From Chrysogorgia sp. JL179-B06 (Eukaryota > Cnidaria > Anthozoa > Scleralcyonacea > Chrysogorgiidae), in contig JAYKKM010000381.1 in assembly GCA_035772405.1 (NCBI GenBank), forward strand, positions 1,114,001-1,178,000: a stretch of 64,000 nucleotides of DNA, given 5' to 3'. The translations under genes were made by a program, and so were the position numbers. The notes beneath the pieces are model-generated. The model worked only from the letters and a program-made list of their open reading frames with translations. It had not been told where the DNA came from and made no database searches. Position 1 is the first letter of the stretch, and every line of letters begins with the position of its first letter. Below are positions 46,102 to 56,932 of this stretch, piece by piece.

Positions 46102-47685
46102 ATGGAGCTTCACTCGCAGAAATACGGCTACGAAGATGATCGGTTTGAGAACGCCGTCAGTGCCAACTTCCACTGCTCGATATGTCTTAACGTTCTTAAA
46201 GAACCAAAGATGTGCAGAAATAACGAACACGTCTTTTGCTCTGCCTGTATTACTCGACATCTTGGAAATTCACAGACGTGTCCTCAGTGTATGGAACAGC
46301 TGACTGCAGAGACACTTCATCGAGCTCCAAGAGTGTACCAAAATTACTTGTCTGAACTCACTATCAACTGCGATTATTTCAGTCGAGGTTGCCGTGTGTT
46401 CGTTCGACTTGAAGATGTTCAAACTCATGTTATGAATTGTGGGTTTGCCCCCGTGAAGTGTTCAAACAACGACTGTGGCATTGTGATCAATAAACGAGAT
46501 AGAATTCATCATGAGGCAGAGGTTTGTCACTTTAGGAAAGTAAAGTGTCATGACTGCGGTGAGGTGAAGAAAGAAATAGAAGGAATTAAAGATCGACTCA
46601 ACCAACTGCCAGAAATGAGAGATCAACAACGCGAAATGAAAGATCAACTGACAGGAATGAAGGCCCAACTAGATGAACTATCTTCCCTAAAAGAAGACAT
46701 GAAAAAAGTCAGAGCTGTAATGGGTGAAGTACTACATAAGTTGAGTAACGTAGAACATGCCATTCAAGTTCCACTTCATGTTAATGCAACAAAGCAAGAT
46801 ATTGTTATTGCGGGAGGCTACCGGGGCCCTTGTAGTTCCGCTGAGACATTCAGCTGGAACGAAAGTGCGTGGGCTCAACTGCCGCAAATGAGAAAATGTC
46901 GTGGAGGCGCTTCATCGTTTGTTTACGAAAATCAAATTTTTGTGTGTGGTGGAAACGCAGGATTTCGTTCTAGCACTGATTCAAATGAAATTTTGAAGAT
47001 TGGTGAACAACCTTTAAAGTGGACTGAATCTCCCGCCAAACTTCCTTTCGAGTGCCGAGATCATAAGACGGTAGTTTATCAGAACAGTTTGATTCATGTT
47101 GGTGGATATGATGGAACTAAGAAAGAATGCTCTGATGCCATTTCTGAAGTTCTTCTTACTCCACCTTATTCTAAGAAGCTGTTATGTAGAATGACACAAC
47201 CAAGAAGATATCATGGTGTGGAGATCTTTACGGACAATATTTTGATTTTGGGAGGCAGTACATCTTACTCAAATAAAGCTAGTCTAGATAGTGTGCTCGT
47301 GTATGATGTAAATAAGAAAGAATGTAAACAAATGCCTTCATTGCCTCAAGCTCTCTGCAGAATGGCCACAGTTAGCTGGCAAGATAAAGTAGTTGTGATT
47401 GGAGGGCTTGATAAGGATGGCAAGGCTTTGAATGATGTATTAATGTATGATTCTAAAACTGGAGAGAGCGATGTCCTACCATCAATGCAACATAAGAGGT
47501 CCAGATGTTCAGCGATTATTACTGGAAATGTCATTGTAGTAATGGGAGGAAAGAATGAGAAAGATGAGATTCTTAGTTCAGTTGAATTCTTTACTTTGGG
47601 AGGTAAATCATGGGAAGAACTTCCACCCATGATTCAACCTAGGTACTGTGCAACTGCTGTAGTTATGCCATCTATGTTTTATTAA
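46102..47685 (+). CDS. RING / TRAF-ZnF / coiled-coil / kelch E3 ligase candidate, gene 6
   Basis: 527 residues. The RING is complete, with CPIC changed to CSIC at its second position. Zinc-finger ligands after residue 90 are all present, including CHDCG. The coiled coil is short, with three modules (KDRL, RDQQ, KDQL). Six kelch blades; tip codons RGG, RD, RY, CR, SRC, YC. The first of the family's tandem TAATAA stops has become TAT, so the protein gains a final Tyr and uses the second TAA. It is the only full-length copy without the upstream ORF, so its translation may be less restrained (inference). 47686-49430 holds 3' flank and the C-run repeat near 48125-48345; no gene is seen. Confidence 0.92.
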   Translation: MELHSQKYGYEDDRFENAVSANFHCSICLNVLKEPKMCRNNEHVFCSACITRHLGNSQTCPQCMEQLTAETLHRAPRVYQNYLSELTINCDYFSRGCRVFVRLEDVQTHVMNCGFAPVKCSNNDCGIVINKRDRIHHEAEVCHFRKVKCHDCGEVKKEIEGIKDRLNQLPEMRDQQREMKDQLTGMKAQLDELSSLKEDMKKVRAVMGEVLHKLSNVEHAIQVPLHVNATKQDIVIAGGYRGPCSSAETFSWNESAWAQLPQMRKCRGGASSFVYENQIFVCGGNAGFRSSTDSNEILKIGEQPLKWTESPAKLPFECRDHKTVVYQNSLIHVGGYDGTKKECSDAISEVLLTPPYSKKLLCRMTQPRRYHGVEIFTDNILILGGSTSYSNKASLDSVLVYDVNKKECKQMPSLPQALCRMATVSWQDKVVVIGGLDKDGKALNDVLMYDSKTGESDVLPSMQHKRSRCSAIITGNVIVVMGGKNEKDEILSSVEFFTLGGKSWEELPPMIQPRYCATAVVMPSMFY

Positions 47686-49432
47686 AATTTATGAAGTTTT
47701 AATGTGTGTGATGATTCTTATGGGTGGAGTGAATGATTCTTCTTATTCTCTTTAAGTGGACTACTTGTATAGTGGCATAGAATTTTCATTTACAAAAAAA
47801 CAGATGTTTCCTGTTTCCCTATTATATAAAATAGAATAACTTATTTTTTCTTTGTGTATCCCCAAAGAGAGTTTACCTTTTCATCATCAAAAGTTTGTTC
47901 TGTTTCACAAGTTTTATTTTATATTTCAATGCGACATTTCCTTATTTCAACCTTAAACTGCTACTGTTATTAAAAATTGTGTTGTTATTTTTTTCTATAT
48001 AATCAAAGTACAACATGCAGACTAATTTGATCTTCTTTTTACAAATCTTCTTTTTAAAAAGTTTGTTTTCGACAAACCATTGGCCATGTAAAACAGTCAT
48101 CATTTATGGCCCAAACCATGGGGGTCTGGTATACCTTTTTACCCCCCCCCCCCCCACACACCCACACACCCACATATAGTTATAACAACTATACTAGAAA
48201 TATTGTAGGTATACGCATTAACTGCTCGCCAGCCTGGCAGCCTGTTCTATCAGATAAATTTATGTTAATTATTTCAAAGAATATATTATATGTTGCGCTA
48301 TCAGAATGGTCGCCAGACCTCTCGCACGCCCTGTATTTGTAGATCACTTATCAAAAAATAGGTACGCAGTGCATACATGCGGAGACTGGTTTGGGAATAT
48401 AGATGATGATGGTAGTTCTAACGTAAATTATAAGACCAATTTTAAAAGTTGCACTTCTTAATTCTATAGCGAATTTAGTTCAAAAAATAAATGCAACAGA
48501 AGGTTTGAAACAAAAATAAAATCAATTTAGCTGCAGGTGAATTAAATTTGACTGGCAGGTTCTGTGTCGCATCAAGTGGCAGTTTGACCTTCGTCTCAAA
48601 CGGGGGAAAAGCTAGTACGACGATTAAAAATGGGCAATAGAAAGAAAACACAGTGACATACTGGATCTGATAAGACAAGAAACAACCCATTTAATTTGTT
48701 AAATCCACATTAAATACTTTTTGCTTGTGTGTCTGTTATACATGGATAGATGTCATATCGGAATCCCAAAATTGAAAATATTACATAAGTATACAATTTT
48801 ATGCACATGCAGATGTTTTCTATTTCTGGAAACATGTAAAGATTTCAGTTCACTTAATTTCAAATGATAGAATTCTGTTAAATATATGAAACTATTGAAT
48901 ACTGTTTTTGGTAACCAAGTCCTGGAACACAATGTTTATTGACAGAAGCATGGAGGCGTTGCTCCTTGCAACAGTATTGATGATTCCTGGATGTGAATAA
49001 CTCTGGTTAAGTTGTAGAATTTGCTTTATTGCATTAAGTTGTTCCAGATTCAGCACAATGTGATGGAAATCCTTAGTAAATTTAGCAGAATTGTTTCAAC
49101 AGTGTATCGCATAAGTTCCAATTATGAAGTGCCATTACATGCACTGTTTGGTTTTAATCTTCCAGAAATTATCTTGAAACTGAACGTACAGTAGCTTAGA
49201 TATATTCTCTATGTGATGAACAGTTCCTTCTTTTGTATTGTTTGTCTTTACTCTCCGTACTGAGTTTACAGAATTCATTTACAGGTATAGTGATCCATAT
49301 GATACTGATCACAATTGTTCAATTGAGCTGTTCTTCTTGTTTTTTCGTATTACTTTTTTGTACCTCTTTTTTTCTGTCTTGGGCCATTTCTAAAGGATAG
49401 AGAATAACATAATAAAATATATTAATACAATA

Positions 49433-49695
49433 ATTAACAATTATTCACCGACGTGGAGGTGAATAGTGGTGGATAATCACATTATTCACCAACACTGAGG
49501 TGAATAATTGTTTTAGTATAAAAACAAAGGTGATCTTTTTGGAATTGCATTTTCTTTAAAATTGGTTATTTCCTCATCTGTCACACTGACAAATTGGCTG
49601 GCAGCCATTTTGCCTAAACGCTGTAGGTGATTATCATGAAATAATCCGAAGTAGCTTGACCAATCAGCGTGTGTGATTTTCTATAATCACCTGAA
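49433..49695. mobile_element. Short inverted-repeat element
   Basis: acaattattcaccgacgtgg and related words recur inverted (ggtgaataattgt at about 49499), with ggtgattat/ataatcacc pairs further on. Probably a MITE; ends not fixed. Confidence 0.45.
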
Positions 49696-49819
49696 ACTAA
49701 AGAAACATAGTAGATATAAAGACGTTGTACAAAACAATAAGTGTTCGATAAGTTATAAAAAAAACCCAGCAAAGGACAAACAATAGATGAAAACCACTAA
49801 TGTTGCACATATCATCATC

Positions 49820-50690
49820 ATCATCGAATGGACCGAGTCTTATCTCTGTAAATATTGCTTATCACTGTTGCAATAATTAAAGTCTTTTCTAACATCCTCG
49901 ATGTGTTGTGCAGTGAACGAGCATTTAAATAACAAACTTTCAATTCGAATTGATTTATCTGGTAAAGTGGAGTAAAACAAAGCTGCAAGTGCCTCTCCAT
50001 TCTTAGCTTTTGCATTTCAGTTATACAACTTTTGGATCAACAGCAATTTTATTTTCACACACAGGTTAGTCACATAGAGCTGTTCAATTGTGGTAACTCT
50101 ACTAAGTGCAACATAGTGTATAATATGAGGAATTATTCTTACAGTATTGAGATTGGCAACAATTTTAGTTTGAGTACCTCCTTGAGATCTGTGTACAGTC
50201 TTAGCTGCTGCTAGACGCAGTGCCAGAAAGCATGAGCTTCTTTGTTTTTACCAACACAAAAGTAGGCAGTTATTGGTTTAATTGGTGTCCATGCACTTTG
50301 GATTCCTTGTACTTAAAGATGTCTGTTTCCTTGTTGTTTTTTTACCAACATTGTCCTAATCAAATTCTATCCAAATTATACCAGATGGTTTATGTGGTTG
50401 ATGTAACTGAACTAATTTAATAACACTGCTGTGAGTTCTTATATTCAATGTACTTTCTGTTCATCAAATGGTTTCTTGCCAGCTGCATCGTGTATTTGTG
50501 TTTCTCAGTTTCATATTTGGTAATGGAATATTTATTGCCTGTACAACTTTCATAAGCTGTTTTATTATACTCATCAACATCACAGTTTTGCCTTTTGGAC
50601 AATTTAATTCATCAAAACATCTTTCTTTGAGTTTGGAAATATAATTTGAAAAGAAATGTCGTATATATGGGTAAAGTAAGAGAAACACCA
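49820..50690 (-). pseudogene. Helitron PIF1-type helicase relic
   Basis: Minus-strand translation, broken by frameshifts, gives DEYNKTAYESC near 50560, ITAYFCVGKNKEAHAF near 50250, then LRLAAAKTVHRSQGGTQ (50165-50220) and IHYVALSRVTTIEQLYV (about 50070-50120). These match the C-terminal helicase motifs (HRSQG, ALSRV) of PIF1-like Helitron helicases. Further on it reads LCFTPLYQINQFELKVCYLN, a linker typical of cnidarian Helitron proteins with a downstream endonuclease. The Rep domain is not seen. It is a decayed fragment. Confidence 0.75.
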
Positions 50691-50889
50691 TGACAGTGGT
50701 TGTCCACCAAACTTGTTATCTAAATAGACAAGTATAAAACACCGCCATAGCTTAAAATATGCACGAAGATAGTTTTGAAGTTAATTAACGTGTTGATATT
50801 ATATGACACGTGTCAACACTGTAACCACGCCTCATCAGTTGTACACAGCTCGTTGTCATTCATTGTAGTTCGTAGCTGAAGCTATCAAT

Positions 50890-51256
50890 AAATATACATG
50901 CTTTACAGATTTTGTGTAATGTGTTGGAGGTTGGGAAGTGCTTATCGATTAGATTAAAGAATTTCTGTCCTACGTTAGTTTTTACGTTCTTGCTAAATGG
51001 CGGGTTAAACCAAATAATGTTTCTGGATCGCTTTTTCTTTTGGTTTGCTGTGGATATAGATGGCTGGTCAGGAAGGTATTTGATGGCGGAGTTGACACCG
51101 CTGTGATTGATGGCGTCGTTGTATGTTGTTGCCGCGCGCTGGAATGTAGCATGGTCGGATGTTAGTTTAGAAACTCTTCGACTGATTGATTTGGACAGCT
51201 TCCTGATAATGGATGGCGGATGGTTGGAGTGGTTATTGATGTAGATGGTGTTGTCG
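50890..51256 (-). pseudogene. Penelope-like polyprotein linker (RT to GIY-YIG), inverted
   Basis: Minus-strand frame reads NHSNHPPSIIRKLSKSISRR and later [19 protein letters not shown] and [12 protein letters not shown], the conserved region following the reverse transcriptase in cnidarian Penelope-like proteins. An in-frame stop lies just upstream. It is inverted relative to the GIY-YIG piece beside it at 51323. Confidence 0.75.
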
Positions 51257-51322
51257 TTTGGTTTTCAAAAAGACTGGAATTTTCCGTTATATATAGTTTG
51301 AATAGCAAACCAGTTTAAACTG

Positions 51323-51574
51323 CGCTACAACAACCACACAAAATCTTTTCGCCATCCTAAATACTCAAAGGAAACCGTTCTGTCAAACTATATTTGGGAG
51401 CTAAAGAACGCGGAAAGTGAATTTCTCGTGAATTGGTTAATCCTAAAACGTGTAAGTGGAGCAAAATGGTGTAACCTTTGCCTTGAAGAAAACTTATGGA
51501 TTATGAAGGCAGACAAAAAGTATTTCCTCAACAAAACATCAGAAATATTTGACATAATGTCGCCATGCGAATGA
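51323..51574 (+). pseudogene. Penelope-like GIY-YIG endonuclease C-terminus
   Basis: 84 open codons ending TGA: RYNNHTKSFRHPKYSKETVL, then LSNYIWELKN and KWCNLCLEE...KADKKYFLNK. This is the second half of the GIY-YIG nuclease module with its Cys-rich CNLC motif. The first half is missing at the junction with the inverted linker. The copy at 56665-56932 is frameshifted. Confidence 0.75.
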
Positions 51575-51800
51575 ATTTTGCATAAGAAACATCAAGCACG
51601 CCAACGCAAGATAATTACATCTAATAATAATAACAATACAATACATATTTATACAGGGTAGCCTTTTCAATTTCAAAATGTTGCTGTTATCTATAAGGGC
51701 CATATAATGTAGTAATTCATCTTTATGTTCCACTGAAGATGATTCCATTGTTGTAGTATTACCATCCATCGAGCGAGGATTGTTGCGTACACGTATTTCT
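51575..51800 (+). mobile_element. Penelope-like 3' tail
   Basis: Follows the nuclease stop directly and shares its words with the spacers before genes 4, 6 and 8. Confidence 0.55.
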
Positions 51801-52234
51801 AATTGCGTTCGACGAAGGAGGTGATAATTCGAGATTTGCGATGTAACATTTGCCTCGCTCTGGTGTTTGCATGTGAATATATTTTGTCGTCATAGCGACT
51901 CGATCAGTCACTGTCGTGGTTTTTGCTGTTTTTTGGGGAAGTAAGTGAAGTTTTGTATATATTTTTTTATTTCAGTATTTGATATGATTGAAGATTATTA
52001 TAAACTCTTTGCGATGTTTTATCGACTATAAAACCGATATTGAAAATCTCAACTACAGACGCACAGAGCTGCCATGTTTTTAGTCAGCACGAATTCACAG
52101 CAGATACAACTTTGCTCTGCGTGAAGGGTTTAAATGGTAGACCAAAATATTCTCTTTGATCTTTGGACGTTGATGAAATAGATCTTGTTAGATATTTGAT
52201 TTTGAATTTGCAGAGTTGATATGAGTTTCAAAGC

Positions 52235-52819
52235 ATGTTTTATTTTGATCCTAAATATCCTGTTTATAATCATGAATACACAAATCGCAGTTATTTGGCT
52301 GGGTTGCCTTCGGGCACAATGACCATGTCTATAACAGGTGGTCACACAAATCAATATACAAATCGCAGTTATTTGGCTGGGTTGCCTTCGGGCACAATGA
52401 CCATGTCTATAACAGGTGGTCACACAAATCAATATACAAATCCCAGTTATTTGGCTGGGTTGCCTTCGGGCACAATGACCATGTCTATAGCAGGTCACAC
52501 AAATCAACACACAAATCTCAGTTATTTTGTGGGCACAGTGAACACAATCAGTGCCAGTGATTATAAACCGGCAGAGCAAAGTTGTACTGAAGAATTCGGC
52601 AATTTAAGCTATCATGAAGATATTGCCAATGCCAGTGATCAGCACAGTATTAGTAAATTACTATATCCTTTTTACCATGCCAGTGATCAGCACAGTATTA
52701 GTAAATTACTATATCCTTTGATTAGTAAATTACTATATCCTTTGTACCAAAGGGGTACCTACTTAAGTGGCATTTACGTGGTGGTATGTATTCACCAAGT
52801 AATGATCCCAATTAGATAA
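52235..52819 (+). CDS. 78-bp-repeat ORF, unknown
   Basis: 194 codons. Three 24-26-residue repeats (YTN-SYLAGLPSGTMTMSI-GHTNQ) are followed by two copies of ASDQHSISKLLYP. No signal peptide, membrane segment or family that I recognise. The block E homologue (57606) is broken by a 2-nt deletion, and coding status is doubtful because a 78-bp DNA repeat stays open in frame by itself. Upstream at 57353-57508 block E has a 51-codon ORF (MIEDYYKSIKNL...) that is disrupted here, so both may be remains of one gene. Confidence 0.3.
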   Translation: MFYFDPKYPVYNHEYTNRSYLAGLPSGTMTMSITGGHTNQYTNRSYLAGLPSGTMTMSITGGHTNQYTNPSYLAGLPSGTMTMSIAGHTNQHTNLSYFVGTVNTISASDYKPAEQSCTEEFGNLSYHEDIANASDQHSISKLLYPFYHASDQHSISKLLYPLISKLLYPLYQRGTYLSGIYVVVCIHQVMIPIR

Positions 52820-53190
52820 CCAAGGTTAACAACTAATAAACTGCGCAAGGCTTGGGGGCGAGTATGCGAGTGGTTATATGAGAGGCACACCATGCTTGGC
52901 TGAGCATTGCGCCTGCTGACGGCACAACGAAGACATAGCGGAGTATCAGTAGCAGACGAGAAGTAAAGAAAATGGCAAAAATACCCACCTTCCCTCCCTT
53001 TAATCAAAGCTATTTCCACCGATGAAATCGGTGTGATAGGTGTAGACGGTGGTGGTCAGGTCAAGATTGGAGATCACAACAGGGCATCCTGACCTGAATC
53101 CAAGTAATAACAAGCGCCTGGTAAGTCGGTGAACCCCCCCGTCTGCACCTAACCAACCATACGGGTAAGTAAAGTGAATGCAGGTGTTAA
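52811..53190. other. GC-richer insertion of unknown origin
   Basis: Present in block D only; block E runs straight from gatcccaatt to attattgttaa. About 380 bp with higher GC than the surroundings, for example aggtgtagacggtggtggtc. No poly(A) tail, inverted ends, clear target duplication or coding frame found. Could be a SINE or LINE 5' fragment. Confidence 0.4.
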
Positions 53191-53427
53191 CGATAGATTA
53201 TTGTTAATTAAAAATATTTGTGATGACTGTTATTGTATTACTGTCCATTTTGCGGCCACGCTATTAATCGCATATATTGTCATCTTTAGAATGTTAACGT
53301 TGTTGTTAACGAATGTTAACAAAAAGTAACACATTCCGAACGCACATCACTAATCTGTGATTACTACTAGTAATATATCTTTATGTTGCACTGGGGATGA
53401 TTCTGGAAAAAGGTTCTTTTCAAATAA

Positions 53428-53516
53428 CCGGAAGGTCGTCAACCAGATCTATCCCAAATAAGGAGATGGGGCATGACGAGAATGCGAGATATTCCATTTC
53501 AAAATATTATAATAAT
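53428..53516 (+). promoter_or_regulatory. Predicted promoter of gene 7
   Basis: CCGGAAGG at 53428-53435 (last base differs from CCGGAAGT) and TATTATAATAAT at 53505-53516. Confidence 0.42.
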
Positions 53517-53634
53517 CATAATATTGTCTTGATCATTGTGTTGTCTTGACAAAACGAAAGCAAAGCTGTGCAAGAAACATCTTCGTCTGTCTCTCTGATC
53601 TATCAAGATAACTATAACAGTTTTATCAATCCAG

Positions 53635-53700
53635 ATGAAACCTCCAATTTCACTTCATTCAGTCGTTCAGTCGACCTGTTTTAAATTCTCTGATGTCTGA
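53635..53700 (+). promoter_or_regulatory. Upstream ORF, 21 codons, stop overlapping main start (gene 7)
   Basis: A 4-bp deletion relative to gene 4 shifts the upstream ORF so that it ends at TGA 53698-53700, which shares its A with the main ATG at 53700-53702 (TGATG). This is a termination-reinitiation layout. A further ATG at 53693 opens a short frame that overlaps the main start. Confidence 0.6.
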
Positions 53701-55196
53701 TGGAGCTTCACTCACAGAAATACGGCTACGAAGATGATCGGTTTGAGAACGCCGTCAGTTCCAACTTCCACTGCCCGATATGTCTTAACGTTCTTAAAGA
53801 ACCAAAGATGTGCAGAAATAACGAACACGTCTTTTGCTCTGTCTGTATTACTCAACATCTTGGCAATTCACAGACGTGTCCTCAATGTATCGAAGAGCTG
53901 ACTGTAGAGACACTTCATCGAGCACCAAGAGTGCTTGTAAATTGTTTATCTGAACTCACTATCAACTGCGATTATTTCAGTCGAGGTTGTCGTGAGTTCG
54001 TTCGGCTTGAAAATCTTCAAACTCACGTTATAAATTGTGGGTTTGCTCCCGTGAAGTGTTCAAACAACGACTGTGGCACGGTGATCAATAAACAACGCGA
54101 AATGAAAGATCAACTCGATCAACTACCAGAAATGAAAGATCAACTCAATCAACTACCAGAAATGAGAGACCAACTGGCAGGAATGAAGGCCCAACTAGAT
54201 GAACTATCTTCCCTAAAAGAAGACATGAAAGAAGTCGGAGCTGTAATGGGTGAAGTACTACACAAGTTGAGTTACGCAAAATGTGCCATTCAAGTTGCAA
54301 CAAAGCAAGATATTGTTATTGCCGGGGCTTACCGGCCGGGCCCTTTTAGTTCCGTCGAGACATTCAGCTGGAACGAAAGTGCGTGGGCTCAACTGCCGCC
54401 AATGAGAAAATGTCATGGAGGCGCTTCATCGTTTGTTTACAAAAACCAAATTTTTGTGTCTGGTGGATACACAGGATTTCGTTCTCGCACTGATTCAATG
54501 GAAATTTTGAAGATTGGTGAACAACCTTTAAGATGGATTGAATCTCCCGCCAAACTTCCTTTCAAGTGCAACGATCATAAAACGGTTGTTTATCAGAACA
54601 GTTTGATTCATGTTGGTGGATATGATGAAACTAAGGAAGAATGCTCTGACGCCATTTCTGAAGTTCTTCTTACTCCACCTTATTCTATGAAGCTGTTATG
54701 TAGAATGACCCAACCAAGATCATCTCATGGTGTGGAGATCTTTACGGACAATATTTTTATTTTGGGAGGCAAGACATCTTCCTTTAATGGACATAGTCTA
54801 GATAGTGCGCTCGTGTATGATGTAAATAAGAAAGAATGTAAACAAATGCCTTCATTGCCTCGAGCTCTGTGGGGAATGGCCACAGTTAGCTGGCAAGATA
54901 AAGTAGTTGTGATTGGAGGGGCTGGTAAGGATGGCAAGGCTTTGAATGATGTATTAATGTATGATTCCAAAACTGGAGAGAACAATGTCCTACCATCAAT
55001 GCAGCATAAGAGGAACGGATGTTCGGCGATTATTACTGGAGATGTCGTTGTAGTAATGGGAGGAGTTAATGATAGGGATGGGTTTCTTAGTTCAGTTGAA
55101 TGCTTTACTTTGGGAGGTAACTCATGGGAAGAACTTCCACCCATGATTAAACCTAGGTGCTGGGCAACTGCTGTAGTTATGCCATCTGTGTTTTAA
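53700..55196 (+). CDS. RING / partial ZnF / coiled-coil / kelch E3 ligase candidate, gene 7
   Basis: 498 residues. The RING is complete. An in-frame deletion after CGTVINKQ removes the rest of the second TRAF finger and the CHDC pair, joining straight to the coiled coil (KDQLDQLPEM, KDQLNQLPEM, RDQLAGM). PLHVNA before the first blade is also lost. Six kelch blades remain; tip codons HGG, ND, SS, WG, NGC, CW. The stop is TAATAA; AATAAA at 55352-55357. Gene 8 shares these deletions. 55197-56170 is 3' flank without a supported gene. Confidence 0.92.
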   Translation: MELHSQKYGYEDDRFENAVSSNFHCPICLNVLKEPKMCRNNEHVFCSVCITQHLGNSQTCPQCIEELTVETLHRAPRVLVNCLSELTINCDYFSRGCREFVRLENLQTHVINCGFAPVKCSNNDCGTVINKQREMKDQLDQLPEMKDQLNQLPEMRDQLAGMKAQLDELSSLKEDMKEVGAVMGEVLHKLSYAKCAIQVATKQDIVIAGAYRPGPFSSVETFSWNESAWAQLPPMRKCHGGASSFVYKNQIFVSGGYTGFRSRTDSMEILKIGEQPLRWIESPAKLPFKCNDHKTVVYQNSLIHVGGYDETKEECSDAISEVLLTPPYSMKLLCRMTQPRSSHGVEIFTDNIFILGGKTSSFNGHSLDSALVYDVNKKECKQMPSLPRALWGMATVSWQDKVVVIGGAGKDGKALNDVLMYDSKTGENNVLPSMQHKRNGCSAIITGDVVVVMGGVNDRDGFLSSVECFTLGGNSWEELPPMIKPRCWATAVVMPSVF

Positions 55197-56317
55197 TAAA
55201 ATTTATAAATTTGTAATGTGTGATGACTCTTTCACTAATGATTCTTCTTATTCTCTTTAAGTCGACTATTTACACAATGGCTTACGATTTTCATTTACAA
55301 AATACTCTGGTTTTTTTTAGATTGTGTATGTTTCCTGTTTCTCTATTAAATAATAAATATTAACTCGCGAGGTTTTCGTGGACATTTGATCACTGATTTC
55401 TATGCAACATGGTATTATAGTTTGTTATACTTTGTTTACCAACGAAATATTATTTGTAATACATGTTCTCTCATGTATGTTAATGAGGGGAAAATTAGAC
55501 ATTTTCCCTGTTTTGAGGGAAAATTAGAAAGTTTCCCTGTCTCGAGGCCATTTAGGGATTAAATCATCCAGTGAGAACAGAAGAAATCAAATTAAACATG
55601 ATATTATGTAACTAATTCATGCCTTGACGAGCTCCTTCGAGGGTGGTTTCAGCCCTGCAATAATTTTGAGGAAAATTATGAACGCGAAGATAATCCAATA
55701 TGGCGGCCAATTCTTGTGTACTCTTTGCAATATGTTTTTAAGTTTTGTTCTTACTTGCTGTATAATAATCGTTGGTTGTTCAGATCCTGATTTCAGAAAT
55801 GAGAAATTACTCTCTGAATGTTCTATGGCTGTTCTACCAACCTTCATTGTCATCACTGACTTGTTGATCAGATGAACCAAATGACTTTGTCACACGAAAC
55901 AAGAACTGTCAAAGGAACTAGCTTTGCATCATTTACCAACTTAGTAATACCAAGGAAGATATCTGTTACACGAAATAACGCTTTAATAGAATCTGACATC
56001 GCGCTTTTTACCTTCGAGAATTGTTTTGTTAATTTGGTTTAGTTCTGTTTATCTTGTAATACTCTCATTGATAATAAATTAGTATTATTATGTTTGGCAA
56101 TACTCATATTTTCCATGCAGCTGTATAACTAACTTTGATGGTATTTCTGTTGATAATTTTGTAACATTTGAAGTTAATTAACTTGTTGATATTGTGTGAC
56201 AGGTGTCAACACTGTAACCACGCCTCATCAGTTGTACACTCGTTGTCATTCATTGTAGTTCGTAGCTCAAACTATCAATAAATATACATACTTTACAGAT
56301 TTTGTGTTATGTGTTGG

Positions 56318-56612
56318 AGGTTGGGAAGTGCTTATCGATGAGATTAAGGAATTTCTGTCCTATTCTTGCTAAATGGCGGGTTAAACCAAATAATGTTTCT
56401 GGATCGCTTTTTCTTTTGGTTTGCTGTAGATATAGATAGCTGGTCCTGTGATTGAGGGCGTCGTTGTATGTTGTTGCCGCGCGCTGGAATGTAGCATGGT
56501 CGGATGTTAGTTTAGAAACTCTTCGACTGATTGATTTGGACAGCTTCCTGATAATGGATGGCGGATGGTTGGAGTGGTTATTGATGTATATGGTGTTGTC
56601 GTTTGGTTTTCT
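56318..56612 (-). pseudogene. Penelope-like linker, block E copy
   Basis: Same as 50890-51256 with a small deletion (tacgttagtttttac missing near 56360). Confidence 0.65.
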
Positions 56613-56664
56613 AAAAGGCTGGAATATTCCGTTATATATAGTTTGAATAGCAAACCAGTTTAAA

Positions 56665-56932
56665 CTGCGCTACAACAACCACAAAATATTTTCGCCATCC
56701 TAAATACTCAAAGGAAACCGTTCTGTCAAACTATGTTTGGGAGTTAAAGAACGCGGGAAGTGAATTTCTCGTGAATTGATTAATCCTAAAACGTGTGAAA
56801 GCATATATGAAAGTGGAGCAAAATGGTGTAACCTTTGCCTTGAAGAACTTATGGATTATGTAGGCAGACAAAAAGCATTTCCTCAACAAAAGAACAGAAA
56901 TATTTGACAAAATGCCGCCATGCGAATGAATT
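56665..56932 (+). pseudogene. Penelope-like GIY-YIG C-terminus, block E copy
   Basis: Homologue of 51323-51574 with a frame-breaking deletion after cgctacaacaaccac and an in-frame TGA (gtgaattgatta). Confidence 0.65.

Larger units (their letters stand above)
50776..55708 (+). repeat. Tandem block D (contains gene 7)
   Basis: Matches 56168-61527 (block E) almost throughout: Penelope-like debris, 78-bp-repeat ORF, gene, 3' flank. Block D alone has a GC-richer insertion at 52811-53190; block E alone has the foldback at 58390-59278. Confidence 0.9.

Noticed and set aside
52811..53190. tRNA-derived SINE
   Set aside because: No B-box (GGTTCGANTCC-like) or A-box at proper spacing could be found.
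55617..55880. Overlapping 83- and 87-codon ORFs downstream of gene 7
   Set aside because: Conserved flank sequence; the homologous regions near 34300, 44000 and 61500 do not keep the frames.
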